Source: Jacaranda mimosifolia
Lineage: Eukaryota > Streptophyta > Magnoliopsida > Lamiales > Bignoniaceae
DNA: 64,000 nucleotides
Assembly: GCA_018894105.1 (NCBI GenBank)
Contig: CM032125.1
Coordinates: forward strand, 35,573,032 to 35,637,031
Direction: 5' to 3'
The position numbers were made by a program, and so were the translations under genes. Each line of letters opens with the position of its first letter. The stretch's first letter is position 1. Below are positions 22,421 to 33,274 of the stretch, in pieces. Below the pieces are notes generated by a model, which was not told where the DNA came from, did not search any database, and saw only the letters and a list, made by a program, of their open reading frames with translations.

Positions 22421-23816
22421 GTGATATAAGGGCAAATCACATAATTAGTCTCTAAAATTTATTTTTCAATCATTTTAATCCTTAATTTTCAAAAATTCAT
22501 CTTTTAATCCCTACCATTAATAAATTATTTTACTTTAGTTCCCAAAACTATTTTTCAATAGTATTTGGTTGGAAAATTGACCAAGTTTGATATTTTTAAG
22601 AGCAAAATTATCAATTTATAATTTTATGGTCTGCTTTAGTCTTTATCTAAGGTTTTATGTATCACTTTAGTCTCTATGTCATTTTATCTTCTTTTTTTTA
22701 AATAGAAATTACATTTTACCACCTATGAAAATGAAAAAGGGCCTCATGAAAAGAAAAAAAAAAAAAAGAGCAAAAAATCTACTTGTATTCTGAAATTATG
22801 CACACCATCTCCCACTCCTGATTTGCTTTAATTTAATCTTAATTTAAATATATAAAGATTATATTACCCTTAATTATTTCATATATTTTTAATTTATTTT
22901 ATTTATTTATTTAAAAATATTTTTGTATATCTTCTTTCATCATTTTTAAATTTAAAAACTATTTTTTAGTTTTTGTATTTTCATTCACTAATTTATTCAT
23001 TTTTTCCATTTTTGTGTATATTATATATACATATGTATAAATATATAATATATTTATGTATATATTATATATCCATACTATATTATATATTGTATAAAAT
23101 ATATATTAATACATAAATATAAATGTATAAAAACACTATATATAATAATATTTATATAATAATTCCACTCATCCGTACACCTTGCATCCTCCGCAACCTC
23201 CATTTCCATCTCCAACTGCCCCATCCCCACCTAGGGTGATTGGCTATGGCAGCTATCCCCACCAAACGAGAAAAATATTTTTTTTTTGTCCCATAAGATT
23301 TCCCAACTTTCAATTTTGTCATATATGTTACACAAGTTCGAATTTAGTTCTACAAGTTAAAAAGTTTTTGTGCACGTAGTTCGAAAATTGCCGACATCTC
23401 ATAAAATGGTCGAAAATATTGATGTGGCATGCTAGAATTTGTTGAATTTGGGAATTTTTGCTAGGTGGCAAATTTCAAACTAACTGGCCCTTTTTTTTTT
23501 TGTTTTTTTTTTTTTTTTGTTTTTTGCCTTGTTGGAAAAATTCTCTGCTTACTTGAAGTTTTGTTAGTAATATTATTAACAATATTATTTATAATAATAC
23601 TGATAATATTAGGTAATTATACTATCATAATACTACTATTATTATCATTGATAATATTAATCTTATTATTCTTATGATTAATAATAATAAATTTAATTTA
23701 ATTTTTATTAGTATCATGTATTATTATTAGTGATATTATAATAATAAAAAATTATTGCAATATAATTTTATATTATTAATATATTACTAATCATATAATT
23801 AATATTATTAATTATA

Positions 23817-25805
23817 GGGTAAATGTCGCTAATAATCTCTGATGTTTTGATTTAGTATTGCTTTAGTCCTCGATCTTTAAAATTTCATCTTTTAGCCCCT
23901 AACGTTAACTTTAGTCCCCAAAATCATTTTCCTACAATTTTTGGTCGGAAAATCGATCAAGTTTGATATTTTTAAGGGCAAAATTATCAATTCATAGTTT
24001 TATGTTCGACTTTAGTCCCTATAAAAAGTTTTTTGTTCTATTTTAGTGCCTATATAAGGTTTTATGTTTTAATTTAGTCCCTATGTTGCTTTTTTTCTTT
24101 TTTTCTTCTTTTTATAAATATATGTCCATGTGTGTATATATATTTGTGTATAATATATGTGTATATAATTGATTCTAATACTAGTCACGTTCTCATATAT
24201 TATTATTAATATTTAACAATATATTATTGATATATTGATATCATTTTGCGATATTATTGTAATTAATAATATTATTAATATTATTATTGATATGGAATAG
24301 CTCAATAGGCACAGCCGAATAACATTCAACTAGGACAGGAGCTGGTTTGACACTCCCTAAGCAGCTCGACTGCCCTTAAACCTAACTCATTTTGGACCAA
24401 GCAGACATTCGACTGCCACTCAACCTCTAGATCCCTATCTGTCATGGTGTATATTAACATTCTTGATCGACTAGATTATAGCCAATAGCCTCCATGAGGT
24501 AGCCTCAATCCTTCAACCAGAATGATGTAACTTTGAGCAGAATAAGCCTAGTGAGCAAGATCCTAGTAGATATTCCTGTTGGGGTGCTCATTTTAACCAG
24601 AGAGATTGAGGAGTGACAAAAGCCCTTTGGCTACATTAAATGGCTTGCCAAGTGCCGTGTTGCCACATTAACAGTGTGTGCCACCAACAGTACCATCTTT
24701 TGTAGCCATGTAAAGCTAGGAAGCACCTCTAGTGTACCACTTTCTCCTAGGTAACTGCCTCTTCAAACAATAAACAAGTTGGATAAGATTGAAAAGTCCT
24801 CAAGCAAGGACATTGGTCCTTCTTACACAACAGAGGCATTAAAGACATATCAATTACCATGAGATGGCTAGAATACCCCATTCTAGCCCTCAACAAGGTA
24901 TGTACATTTATTTTCTTAAGCTTTTACTCCACTGCTCTATTACCTAGTCGGCTTACTAACTTGAGCATTGGAGTGCATTAGCCGAGGGCATCTCGGCTAG
25001 CCTGACGTTTGTTATTGAATGCAAGACTCGACACCAAGTATATCCCAAACATATCTTGTGACCTACCATCTAGTCTGTTTTATTGGACTTCAGTCTATTA
25101 CACACTTGAACTAAATCCACCCTTACCAATTATTAATATATTATTAACAGTATTATTAATAATAATCCTAATAATATTAGGTAATTATATTATCATAATA
25201 ATACTATTATCATTGATAATATTAATCTTATTATTTTTATGATTAATTATATATATTAATAAAAATAAACTAATTTAATATTTATTAGCATCATGTATTA
25301 TTTTTAATACTACATATTATGAATATAATCAAAATAATTTAGAATATAATCTTTGTTATTAGTAATATATCACTAATCATACAATTTTAATTACAATAGT
25401 ATCACAAATGATATTAATATATCAATAATATATATTAAATATTAATAATAATACATGAGCATGTGATTAATATTAATATCAATTATATCTACACATATAT
25501 TATACACAAATATATATACACACATGGACATATATTCATAAAAAGACAAGAAGTAACATAGGGACTAAATTGGAATATAAAACCTTATATAGGGACTAAA
25601 GTGGAACATAAAACTATAAATTAACAATTTTGCAATTAAAAATATCAAACTTGGTCAACTTTTCAGCCAAAAACTATTGAAAAATGATTTTGGGGACTAA
25701 AGGAAAATGATATATTAACGTTAGGATTAAAAGATGAAATTTTGAAGATTGAGGACTAAAGTGATTCTAAATTGAAACATCATGTACTATTAGTGACATT
25801 TACCC
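23817..25805. mobile_element. MULE-like element (inner, nested)
   Basis: The ends are GGGTAAATGTCGCTAATA and its inverted partner (…AGTGACATTTACCC). It is flanked by a perfect 9-bp duplication TTAATTATA (23808-23816 and 25806-25814). The inverted arms carry a repeated formula resembling TTTAGTCCCTATATAAGG. The core is an AT/TTA-rich inverted repeat that is itself interrupted by an 841-bp insert (24288-25128). No transposase is encoded. Confidence 0.85.
24288..25128. mobile_element. Solo-LTR-like insert inside the MULE
   Basis: An 841-bp segment is less AT-rich than its surroundings, with TG…CA ends and a 5-bp duplication ATTAT (24283-24287 and 25129-25133). It is homologous, in the opposite orientation, to 42009-42851. 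It has no PBS, tract or ORF inside, so it is most likely a solo LTR. Confidence 0.7.
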
Positions 25806-26203
25806 TTAATTATAATAGTATCATAAATGATATTAATATATCATTAGTATATTATTAAATATTAATAATATAAGTATATGACTAATATTATTATCAATTA
25901 TTTTTACACACATGTACATATATTTATAAATTGAAAAAAAGTAACATAGAGACTAAATTGGAATATAAAACCTTAGATAAGAAATAAAGTGGAAAATAAA
26001 ACAATAAATTTATAATTTTGCCATTAACAATGTCAAGCTTGGTCAATTTTTTGGTTAAAAACTACCGAAAAATAGTTTTGGGGACTAAAATAGAATAATA
26101 TATTAACATTAGGGACTAAAAGATAAATTTTTAAATATTGGAGACTAAAGTTATTCTAAAATAAAACTTTAGGAACTAATTATGTGATTTGCCCGTAATA
26201 TAA

Positions 26204-27452
26204 TTTAGCTACATTGTCTTTTTAGAGACCTTGGTGAAGGGAGATGATGTTGATACATTAACTCATAAAATGTATCTATGGAAGCAAACAATCAATGTAA
26301 TTTGTTGGCCTCTGGTGGAGGAAGCTGATGTTTGATATTCTTTCTGACTTCTAAACTTCTTATTTACGATCATTATGCCATCAACACATCTTGTGAGCAT
26401 CAACTCTACCTGACTTAAACTTAGAATGTGTCTAGCTAAACTTATTTAAAAAGTTTTATAAGCTCCTACATCTTATAAGATGTTTTTTGATCTTATAAGA
26501 TGGGAGATTATTTTTTAAAAATGAATTCCTAAAATATTTGGATAACATAAGATTTTGGAGTTTGTAAGATGTTAGTAATGACAATTTTCTAGTTAATTTG
26601 ATTAAAATTAATAGAACTTATTAAGATCTTCAAAGTATGTTAAGAACTTTTTTATTTTTTAAAAAAGAGCTTCTAAACTCCTAACATCTTATTTTTGGAA
26701 CTTATAAGCTCCTTTTATTTATTTATTTTTTTGAAAAAAAAATAACCAAATACTTCTGGATGTCTGTTAAGTTCTCAAATATCTTAAAAGACATTTTGTG
26801 AAGCTTATAAGCTCACCCAAACACTACACCCTCTTAGGCTCACTAAGCTCACAAATATGTTTCAATATCTCCATATATCAGTAACAAAGCTAGTGTGTAT
26901 AAATGTAGGTTATGTCAAAAATGAAAAAAGAGCGTAAACTCTATAATTGTAATTGGATTGGTAATGTTGGAGACCAATGCTTAATCTGTGGGAAAATTAG
27001 ATTATTTATCTTATTATTTGCATGTATGAAACTGAATGCTTTACATTCTCAAATGACATAAGGAAAAGAGAGGTCCAAAAATAGTAATGACATGTTCAAA
27101 CAAAAAAGAGAACTTCATATGGTCTAGCAATGCACTTTTGTTTGTCGATGAAACAACTCTCTGGTTCTAAAATGCTGAACAAATTCCTTCTACTCATGGA
27201 GCACTAGAAGAAGACATCCTCACTTGTGTACCCGTCACAAATTTTGAATAGAATAACTAAGAAGCTTAGGAAATACAAGTGGGAGTAAATTTCTTACCAA
27301 GAGAGTAATACAAGTGGTAAAAGTCTCTCCAAATTGAACATTCAAACTATTGTTAAAGTAGAGAAAACTAAATAATTGAGAGGTTTAGTTCTTATGTAAT
27401 TCAAATTATGCAGAAAGACAAATCCCCATTGCAACTAAAACAAAAGGATATG
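26204..27452. other. Unit flank (3' side of RLP copy) with a MITE
   Basis: The flank resumes after the MULE and matches 47350-47640, then the RLP 3' region. It has no gene. The acceptor-like site conserved in other copies is changed here (near 27235). Confidence 0.5.
26425..26830. mobile_element. MITE, ~0.4 kb
   Basis: It is an insert relative to 47550-47570 and 10155-10175, where TTAAACTTAG or similar runs straight into GCTCAC. The ends are imperfect inverted repeats (AATGTGTCTAGCTAAACTTA against a GTGTTTGGGTGAGCTTATA-type end), with CTTAG on both sides. The superfamily is unclear, possibly hAT-like. Confidence 0.6.
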
Positions 27453-30299
27453 TCAAATAATTGAATTAGATATACTCAATTTGGTCCATAAGCCGCTTTT
27501 AAGTCTCGGTGTATATGTATTTGTTGTCACATAGAGCCAATCTTTAATCCTGTTAAAGGAATTAAAATAAGCATTTCTGCATGTGTTCTTGACTATCAAA
27601 GCTGCAACAACTCCCAAGAATCCAACAATAAAACCCAAGACTAAAGATATGTAAAATTCATGGGTTATAAAGTTGTCATCTTCCTTATCAACATGCTCTC
27701 ACTTTACATTGTTAGTTATGTATGGAATAAGATCATCTCCAAGGCATCTCGTTAGAGGGCGGCCACAAAGTTCACTATTCCCAGCATATACGGATGCATT
27801 AAAGTCTTGTAGTTGAGCATTTTCTGGAATTTTGCCAGATAACCTGTTGTCTGATAAATCCAAAACAGCCAAAAAATGCAACTTTGCAAGGCCAATTGGA
27901 ATTTCACCAGAGAATTGGTTTCCTGACAAGTCAAGACATTCTAGCATCTCTATCTAACTAATATTTGAAATTATGTTTCCACTCAAGTAATTTCTTGATA
28001 GGTTTAAGGAAATTAATGCTCTCATCCTGAAGAACTCGTGAGGGACATTTCCAATTAATCTATTGCTCGAAAGATCAATGAGTTTGAGAAATCCCAATGT
28101 TTTTCTGTATTCAGACTCCTATCCTTTGCATCATACCAATGCATAGTCAATGAAATTAAATTGGTTATAATAAGATCCATCAGAACCAACGCCAATTATA
28201 AAATCAGTTGTTTTATTCTTCTAAACCAAAGAAGTAAAAATTTTTAAGCATGGAGGAATTCTTCCAAATAAAGAGTGCTTAGAGAGGTCTAAGATTTGAA
28301 TCTTAGTGAGAAAGCAGATTTCGAGAGGGATGCTTCCATAGAAATTATTGTGCCCAAGGTTGAGAACTCTCAAATATACAAGGTGTGTTCCTATCCATGT
28401 CGAAACGTCTCCTAATATGTTGTTTCCTCCAACATCAGCCATTTCCAAATAATGCAATTCTTCAACGTAGAAGGCAACTTCCCAGAGAAATTATTATCAT
28501 GCAAGTGCAATGTAGCGAGATCACTGAGAGAGACTAAACTGTGTGGAATGTTACCATAAAATTTATTGCTAACCAAAATTGAGAATCAATAATTCTGTCA
28601 TGTTCTCCCAACAGTTGGGAAGCTCTTCGAGAACTAAATATTTGAGAGGTCAAGTATGAAAAGTAGATGATAGGGTGCATTTGTGCATATTGATGAAATT
28701 GATCCCAAAAACATATTGTTGGAGAGTTGCAATATCAAAGAATTGGGGTGAAACAATGGTAGGTAACCTGGGAAATTATTAAAACTAATATCTATTATGG
28801 GATCATTAACAAAGTTTGATGACAAATTAGGAATCCTACCACTAATTTGGTTGTGAGAGAGGTTTAAATAAGATATTCTTGGAGACAAATCCCACAACCA
28901 TTCAGGCAATTCTTCTGATATACCAGCATCAGAGAGATCAAGGTAAGAAAAATTAGTCTTAGTTTGAAGCCATGCCGGTAAGTGAGTGCCCATGTTGCAA
29001 GACGCTAGTCCTACAAAATCCAACTGAAAGGGAGGCATCCAATCAGTAGTGAGCATCAGAGATTGTTCCTTGCAACGAATTGAAAGAAACATCCAAAATC
29101 TCAAGCACGGAAAGTTGCCAAAGACTTTCAGGTAACGTTATAAGTTTATTGCCGCTGAGATGTAATTCTTTCAATGATACAAGCGCTCTGAACTCCGCCA
29201 CTGATCCTATCATATTATTGGCAGATATATCCAAAATTCTTAAGGACGAAAGTAGGGTTAAATCAGGCATTAAGCCATGGAATTTATTTCCATCCAACTG
29301 CAAAATCTCTGCGTCCTTTGCTCCCACAGATAACTTGTAAAACAAATCAGAAAGGGGTTCTGATAAGCTATTGCCTGATAGTCTTAATGTATGCAAATGA
29401 CTTAAATTCCCAATGAATTTTGGAATTCCACCTGTTAACCCATTCAATGACAGATCAAGAGACTCAAGCAAAGTAAATCTCTGAAAGGCATCAGGAATAG
29501 CACGTAAGTTATTATAAGATAGGTTGCGGAGGCTTGTACTTACATTGAACAACCAACGATATGAGGAAGAAGTGAGCCCATTCCAGGATAGATCAAGAAT
29601 TGAAAGAGATGTAGAAGGAAAATTAATAGAGAAATATTGGGGAAGCCAACATCTACTCAAGTACAATTCTGTGAGAGAAGGCAGCTTCAATATATCTTGT
29701 AGCAAATTTGTACCTCTCAAGTAAGAATAACTAAAATCAAGTAGGGATAATGAAGAGAGATGAGAAAGCCAGTTGTTCTCAAACGCCACTTCATTACCCT
29801 CAAGATTAAGTGTCCTCAAGTTGGTAAGATTCCCCAGCTGATGAGGAACAACCCCAGAAAAATTAGAGAACTTAAAACTCAGGTGTTGTAAGTTCTTCAG
29901 GGAACCAATGAATTCTGGGATTTCATCATATCCAAAATCATTCCACCTCATATCCAAATGATTCAAACAATTCAACTCAAGCAGGGCACTACTAATCTTA
30001 CCTCTCAATTGACCATCGGACATGCTGTTAAGTTGAAAACTGATTACATGACCTGTCTCGTTGCCACATTTTACTCCCCACCATTGGCAGCATTCCCTTT
30101 TGTTGTCTTCACTTCCCCACGACGAGAGAATGCCATAGTCATCTATAAGGCTCTTCTTGACTTTGAGAAGAGCTTCTCTCTCCTCTGATATGCACCTCAA
30201 TTCTCCTCTACCAAATACAGAATCATGCTGCAGGCAATGTGAAAGAAAGACAGAAAACAATAGCAGTAACATAATAATTAATCCCTTATAATTGACCAT
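27453..30299 (-). pseudogene. LRR receptor-like protein, full-length but broken (copy D)
   Basis: It starts like the intact copy (MVNYKGLIIMLLLL, signal peptide, LRRNT with four Cys). The first frame runs 418 codons (30299-29043). Near 29050 about 68 bp are missing relative to the intact gene (after ISDAH), shifting the frame. The next frame continues to 28634, and after that several stops and frameshifts follow. Later pieces include 28457-28221, 27947-27699 (cap ELCGRPLTRC) and 27638-27453 (membrane segment MGFIVGFLGVVAALIV and tail). All domains are still recognisable. It is a pseudogene of moderate age, still with a good TATA box upstream. A truncated secreted LRR product from the first frame is possible but not supported by anything here. 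Confidence 0.88.
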
Positions 30300-31438
30300 T
30301 TTTTGTTTTGGGGTATCAATGATCTAGGAGATATGGTTTAAGAGGTGATAGCTTTCTGGGATTCTTTTCAAAGCTTGAGAAAAGTGGTGGTGTATTGGTT
30401 ACATATAAAGACTAATATTTATAGTAGCATTCCTCCATAGATATCCCCTCTTCAACTGGGATGAATGCGGGCCCATTGCACCTCCACTTCACTTGACTCT
30501 ATGCTATATAGTCATGCAATCTTAAATGTGGTGTCTTCAACAATAACAGAGACAGCTTCATAATTACTAAATTTTTGTCTCAATCCATCTTAGTTTGTGA
30601 TATTTTGATAAGTAATTACACAACCACAAGTTCAATAACAATTGAAGCGAAGATAAAATAGTATATTTAATATTTAAATTAAAAAGCACTTTGCCCTTTG
30701 ATGAAAAATTTAATTATTTTTGAAAGGTCGTGATTTATGAGATTGATTAAAGCTGTGTTATTTGGACCAAAAAAAAAAAAAAAAAAAAACGAAAAAAAAA
30801 AAAAGAAAAACAGAATACAAGTTTCCTAATTACAATCATATTTGAAACATTGCTATGCTTCATAAAGGGTGCCTTTTTTATGTATAAACAAGGTGAATTC
30901 TTGCCAATATTTTACATATGAAAAATGTAGCTTTCTCCAATTTTTTAAAAATACTTAGAAACATCCAAATTTGATATCTACGAATTTTGGGATAGTATTG
31001 TTGGATTCTAGAAGTGAATTGCCATTTAACCCAATGGCAATAATAACTTTATGGAAACCATATTCATATCCCACTCCACATATTTTTTTGCAGATTCTGT
31101 ATTATTTTTCCTAATACAAAAGTCATTGGAAAACAGGCATTGACAGCCCTTTTCAACTGCTTGAAAAACAGTGACTTGTCATTGCTGCAGAAAATTCTTC
31201 ATCTCATTAGCCGCCAAGCTGGTCCAGTAGCATTTAAGGCTCTTTAAAGACTTTCTGGAAAAATGAATATATAGACGAACAATAGTGGAGGGCACCGGCA
31301 AGTAAGCCATGATATTGATAGTCGGGACCTTTTCTAACGTTTTGTTAGTCTCGGTAATAAAAGAGAAAGCCTCTATATTTCAGCATTATAACATTGACAA
31401 AAATGCAGCATTTATAACGATTGTTCAATTCAACAACT
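30300..31438 (-). promoter_or_regulatory. RLP copy D upstream region
   Basis: It is homologous to 13787-15310 (without the MITE) and 50866-51990. A-runs lie at about 30770-30804. It has no gene. Confidence 0.5.
30416..30423 (-). promoter_or_regulatory. TATA box upstream of RLP copy D
   Basis: TATAAATA on the - strand lies ~120 bp before the start, in the same block as at 13932-13939. Confidence 0.55.
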
Positions 31439-31771
31439 TTATTCATCCTCAAAAGCTATTACCATCTTAAGCCGCCTTCTTGACGCTCTATTTTCCTGCG
31501 TGTTAACAAGTTCTGAGTTTTCGTCAAAATCGACCGACTCATCAACAAGACCATCATCAAAGATCAAATGCTGGGAATTGTGAACTTTCTTCAAAGACTT
31601 GGCGTTGGATTCATTTAGATTGTCCATTGCAGTTGTTCCAGTCTCTGAATCAGCAAAATGGTTAACAACTGCAACGTCAATTTCAACAGTACCCACCTGA
31701 TTGGATTGCATAAATTCATCCCCAGAAAAGAATAGTATTATAAGCATAGTATTATAAGAAGTAATACACAT
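31439..31771 (-). pseudogene. Terminal exon of an acidic protein, possibly TIMELESS-like
   Basis: It is an open frame of up to 110 codons. The core, from SGDEFMQSNQ, is acidic and Asn/Asp-rich (FDDGLVDESVDFDEN). It ends in a basic patch RASRRRLKMV followed by IAFEDE and stop at 31439-31441. Shorter diverged copies lie at 52000-52290 and 59810-59960, always on the far side of RLP upstream sequence. Codon-level conservation against 52050-52289 is moderate (for example DEF-QSN, TTAM-N-N-SN, FDD-LVD), which suggests that it was coding. With the exon at 1684-1859 it may form the C-terminus of one gene; the TIMELESS guess rests on that exon. No upstream exons are adjacent, so it is probably a duplicated gene end. 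Confidence 0.5.
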
Positions 31772-32385
31772 TCAAGTTTCAGAATAATGAAGATTTTGTA
31801 GGTTGAACATAAAACCTAAAAACTCAAGACAAATTAAGTGACAACAATTTGAAGCAACTCCCTAAAAACTCATTGTTATGCCTGAGCCTGCCCTAGATAA
31901 TACCTGATCTTCATATTTGTGCATGACAGAATAGGCAACATAGAGAGAAAGCTCCTAGTGTTATGTTTACCACATTTTTTTCCTATCTTTTATAATGTTA
32001 TCCCTCTCCAGTTTCAGTTTATGAGTACGCACAATCACTTGGCTTTTCTATCGCATCTAAAAATGGCGAGTCTAAAAACTCAATCCATTGTCATAAGAGT
32101 TTGGAATGCAACAACTATAAGTGAACGAAGATATATATGACCTCAACATTTAGGAAGCACTTAGATCCTTTATTCCATTTCCTATTTCATCTTTTATTCC
32201 AACTTGTCAAGTGTATCTAATTTTCAATCAGATTTTTCATAAGAAAATATATATGTCACATGTCATATAGTCATGAATGGAATAGACGATGAAATAGATA
32301 ATACAACAGAGGATTTAGACTGAAAAGTATAAAAGAATCATTCAGAAAGTCAACAACCATAGTAAAGTTCCAAACTTCCACACAC
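31772..32385. repeat. Intron-like unit segment
   Basis: The last part (about 32320-32385) matches positions 65-130 of the window (TATAAAA-GATCATTC-type text, then AACAACCATA). It stops abruptly at about 32386, where WD40-gene sequence begins. This is the junction between two tandem units. Confidence 0.55.
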
Positions 32386-32760
32386 ACGCGCATACATACC
32401 TGAACTGGGGAACGGCATGCCTGCCGGCCAGAAAGTTAATGGATTCCGCAATTAGCTCCATCCGTTTTGGGCCCGATGAGACCAGCATTTTCTCATTTAC
32501 AATCATTATGCTACCAGCAGTTTGTATCTGAAATTGTCTGCTCAAAGACGAAAAAACAGCATTTTGCCATCAATTGGATGCTCATATGACATCTAATTGC
32601 TAAAATTCTCGTTTACAATCATTATGCTACCAAATATGTCTTGTGTGCATGAACTCTGCCTAGGGAGTTGAACTCACTGAGCTCACATGTATGTTTATAT
32701 GCCTCCACATGTCAATAACAAAACTAATGTGCATAAAGTAAGTTATGTTAGAAATGGAAA
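32386..32760 (+). pseudogene. WD40 (WDR91-homologue-like) fragment
   Basis: One exon piece is readable at about 32420-32500 (KLMDSAISSIRFGPDETSIFS), better preserved than the copy at 21030. It is followed by a remnant of the exon ending at about 47030 and by the flank that leads to the RLP 3' region. The open frame 32342-32545 on the - strand is a shadow of it. Confidence 0.65.
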
Positions 32761-33274
32761 AAGAACGCAAATTGTACTTGGATTTTGTAGTACTTGAGAA
32801 CTAATGCTTTTTCTATGATATAATTTTCTTACATAATCTTATTCTTCGCACGCATGAAAGCTTTACAAACTTAAGGCACTTGAGAAAAGAGAGTTTTGAA
32901 AATAGTAATGATGATTTGGAACATAAGAGAGAACTTCATATGGCCAAGCATTGTACTTCTATTTATAGATGAAATAGCTCTCGAATTTGCAATGCTGAGC
33001 CGATTCCTTCTAGTCTTGGATCTCGACAAGAAAACACCCACAGCTATGTGCCTGCCAACAAATTGTAAATAGAATAACTAAGAGTTTTGAAATATGTGAG
33101 TGTAAGAGGGAACAAAAATAATAAAAGTGGCAAATGCCTTCCAATTTGGACATTCAAAATATTGTTAAAGAAAAAAAAGCCAAATAATTGACATATTTAG
33201 TTCTTATATGAATTCAAATGATCCCCCCCCCCCCCAAAAAAAAAGGGAACCCACCTTTCCACACTAAAATAAAA

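Larger units (their letters stand above)
22430..26194. mobile_element. MULE-like element (outer), with nested element
   Basis: The ends are GGGCAAATCACATAATTAGT and its inverted partner at 26175-26194, inside long inverted repeats of roughly 250-300 bp. It is flanked by a 9-bp duplication, GTGATATAA (22421-22429) and GTAATATAA (26195-26203), one mismatch. The empty paralogous site is at 47349-47357. No transposase frame is seen, so it is non-autonomous. A second family member is inserted at 23817-25805. Frames such as 23465-23677 come from AT-rich repeats. The 9-bp duplication and long inverted repeats point to the Mutator superfamily. Confidence 0.8.

Noticed and set aside
23465..25242. Leu/Ile-rich frames that look like membrane peptides
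   Set aside because: They are translations of TTA/ATT repeats in the MULE-like element arms, repeated identically at 23600 and 25150.
29080..30188. Plus-strand frames of 66-86 codons opposite RLP copies
   Set aside because: Antisense shadows of LRR codons, seen in the same places in other RLP copies.
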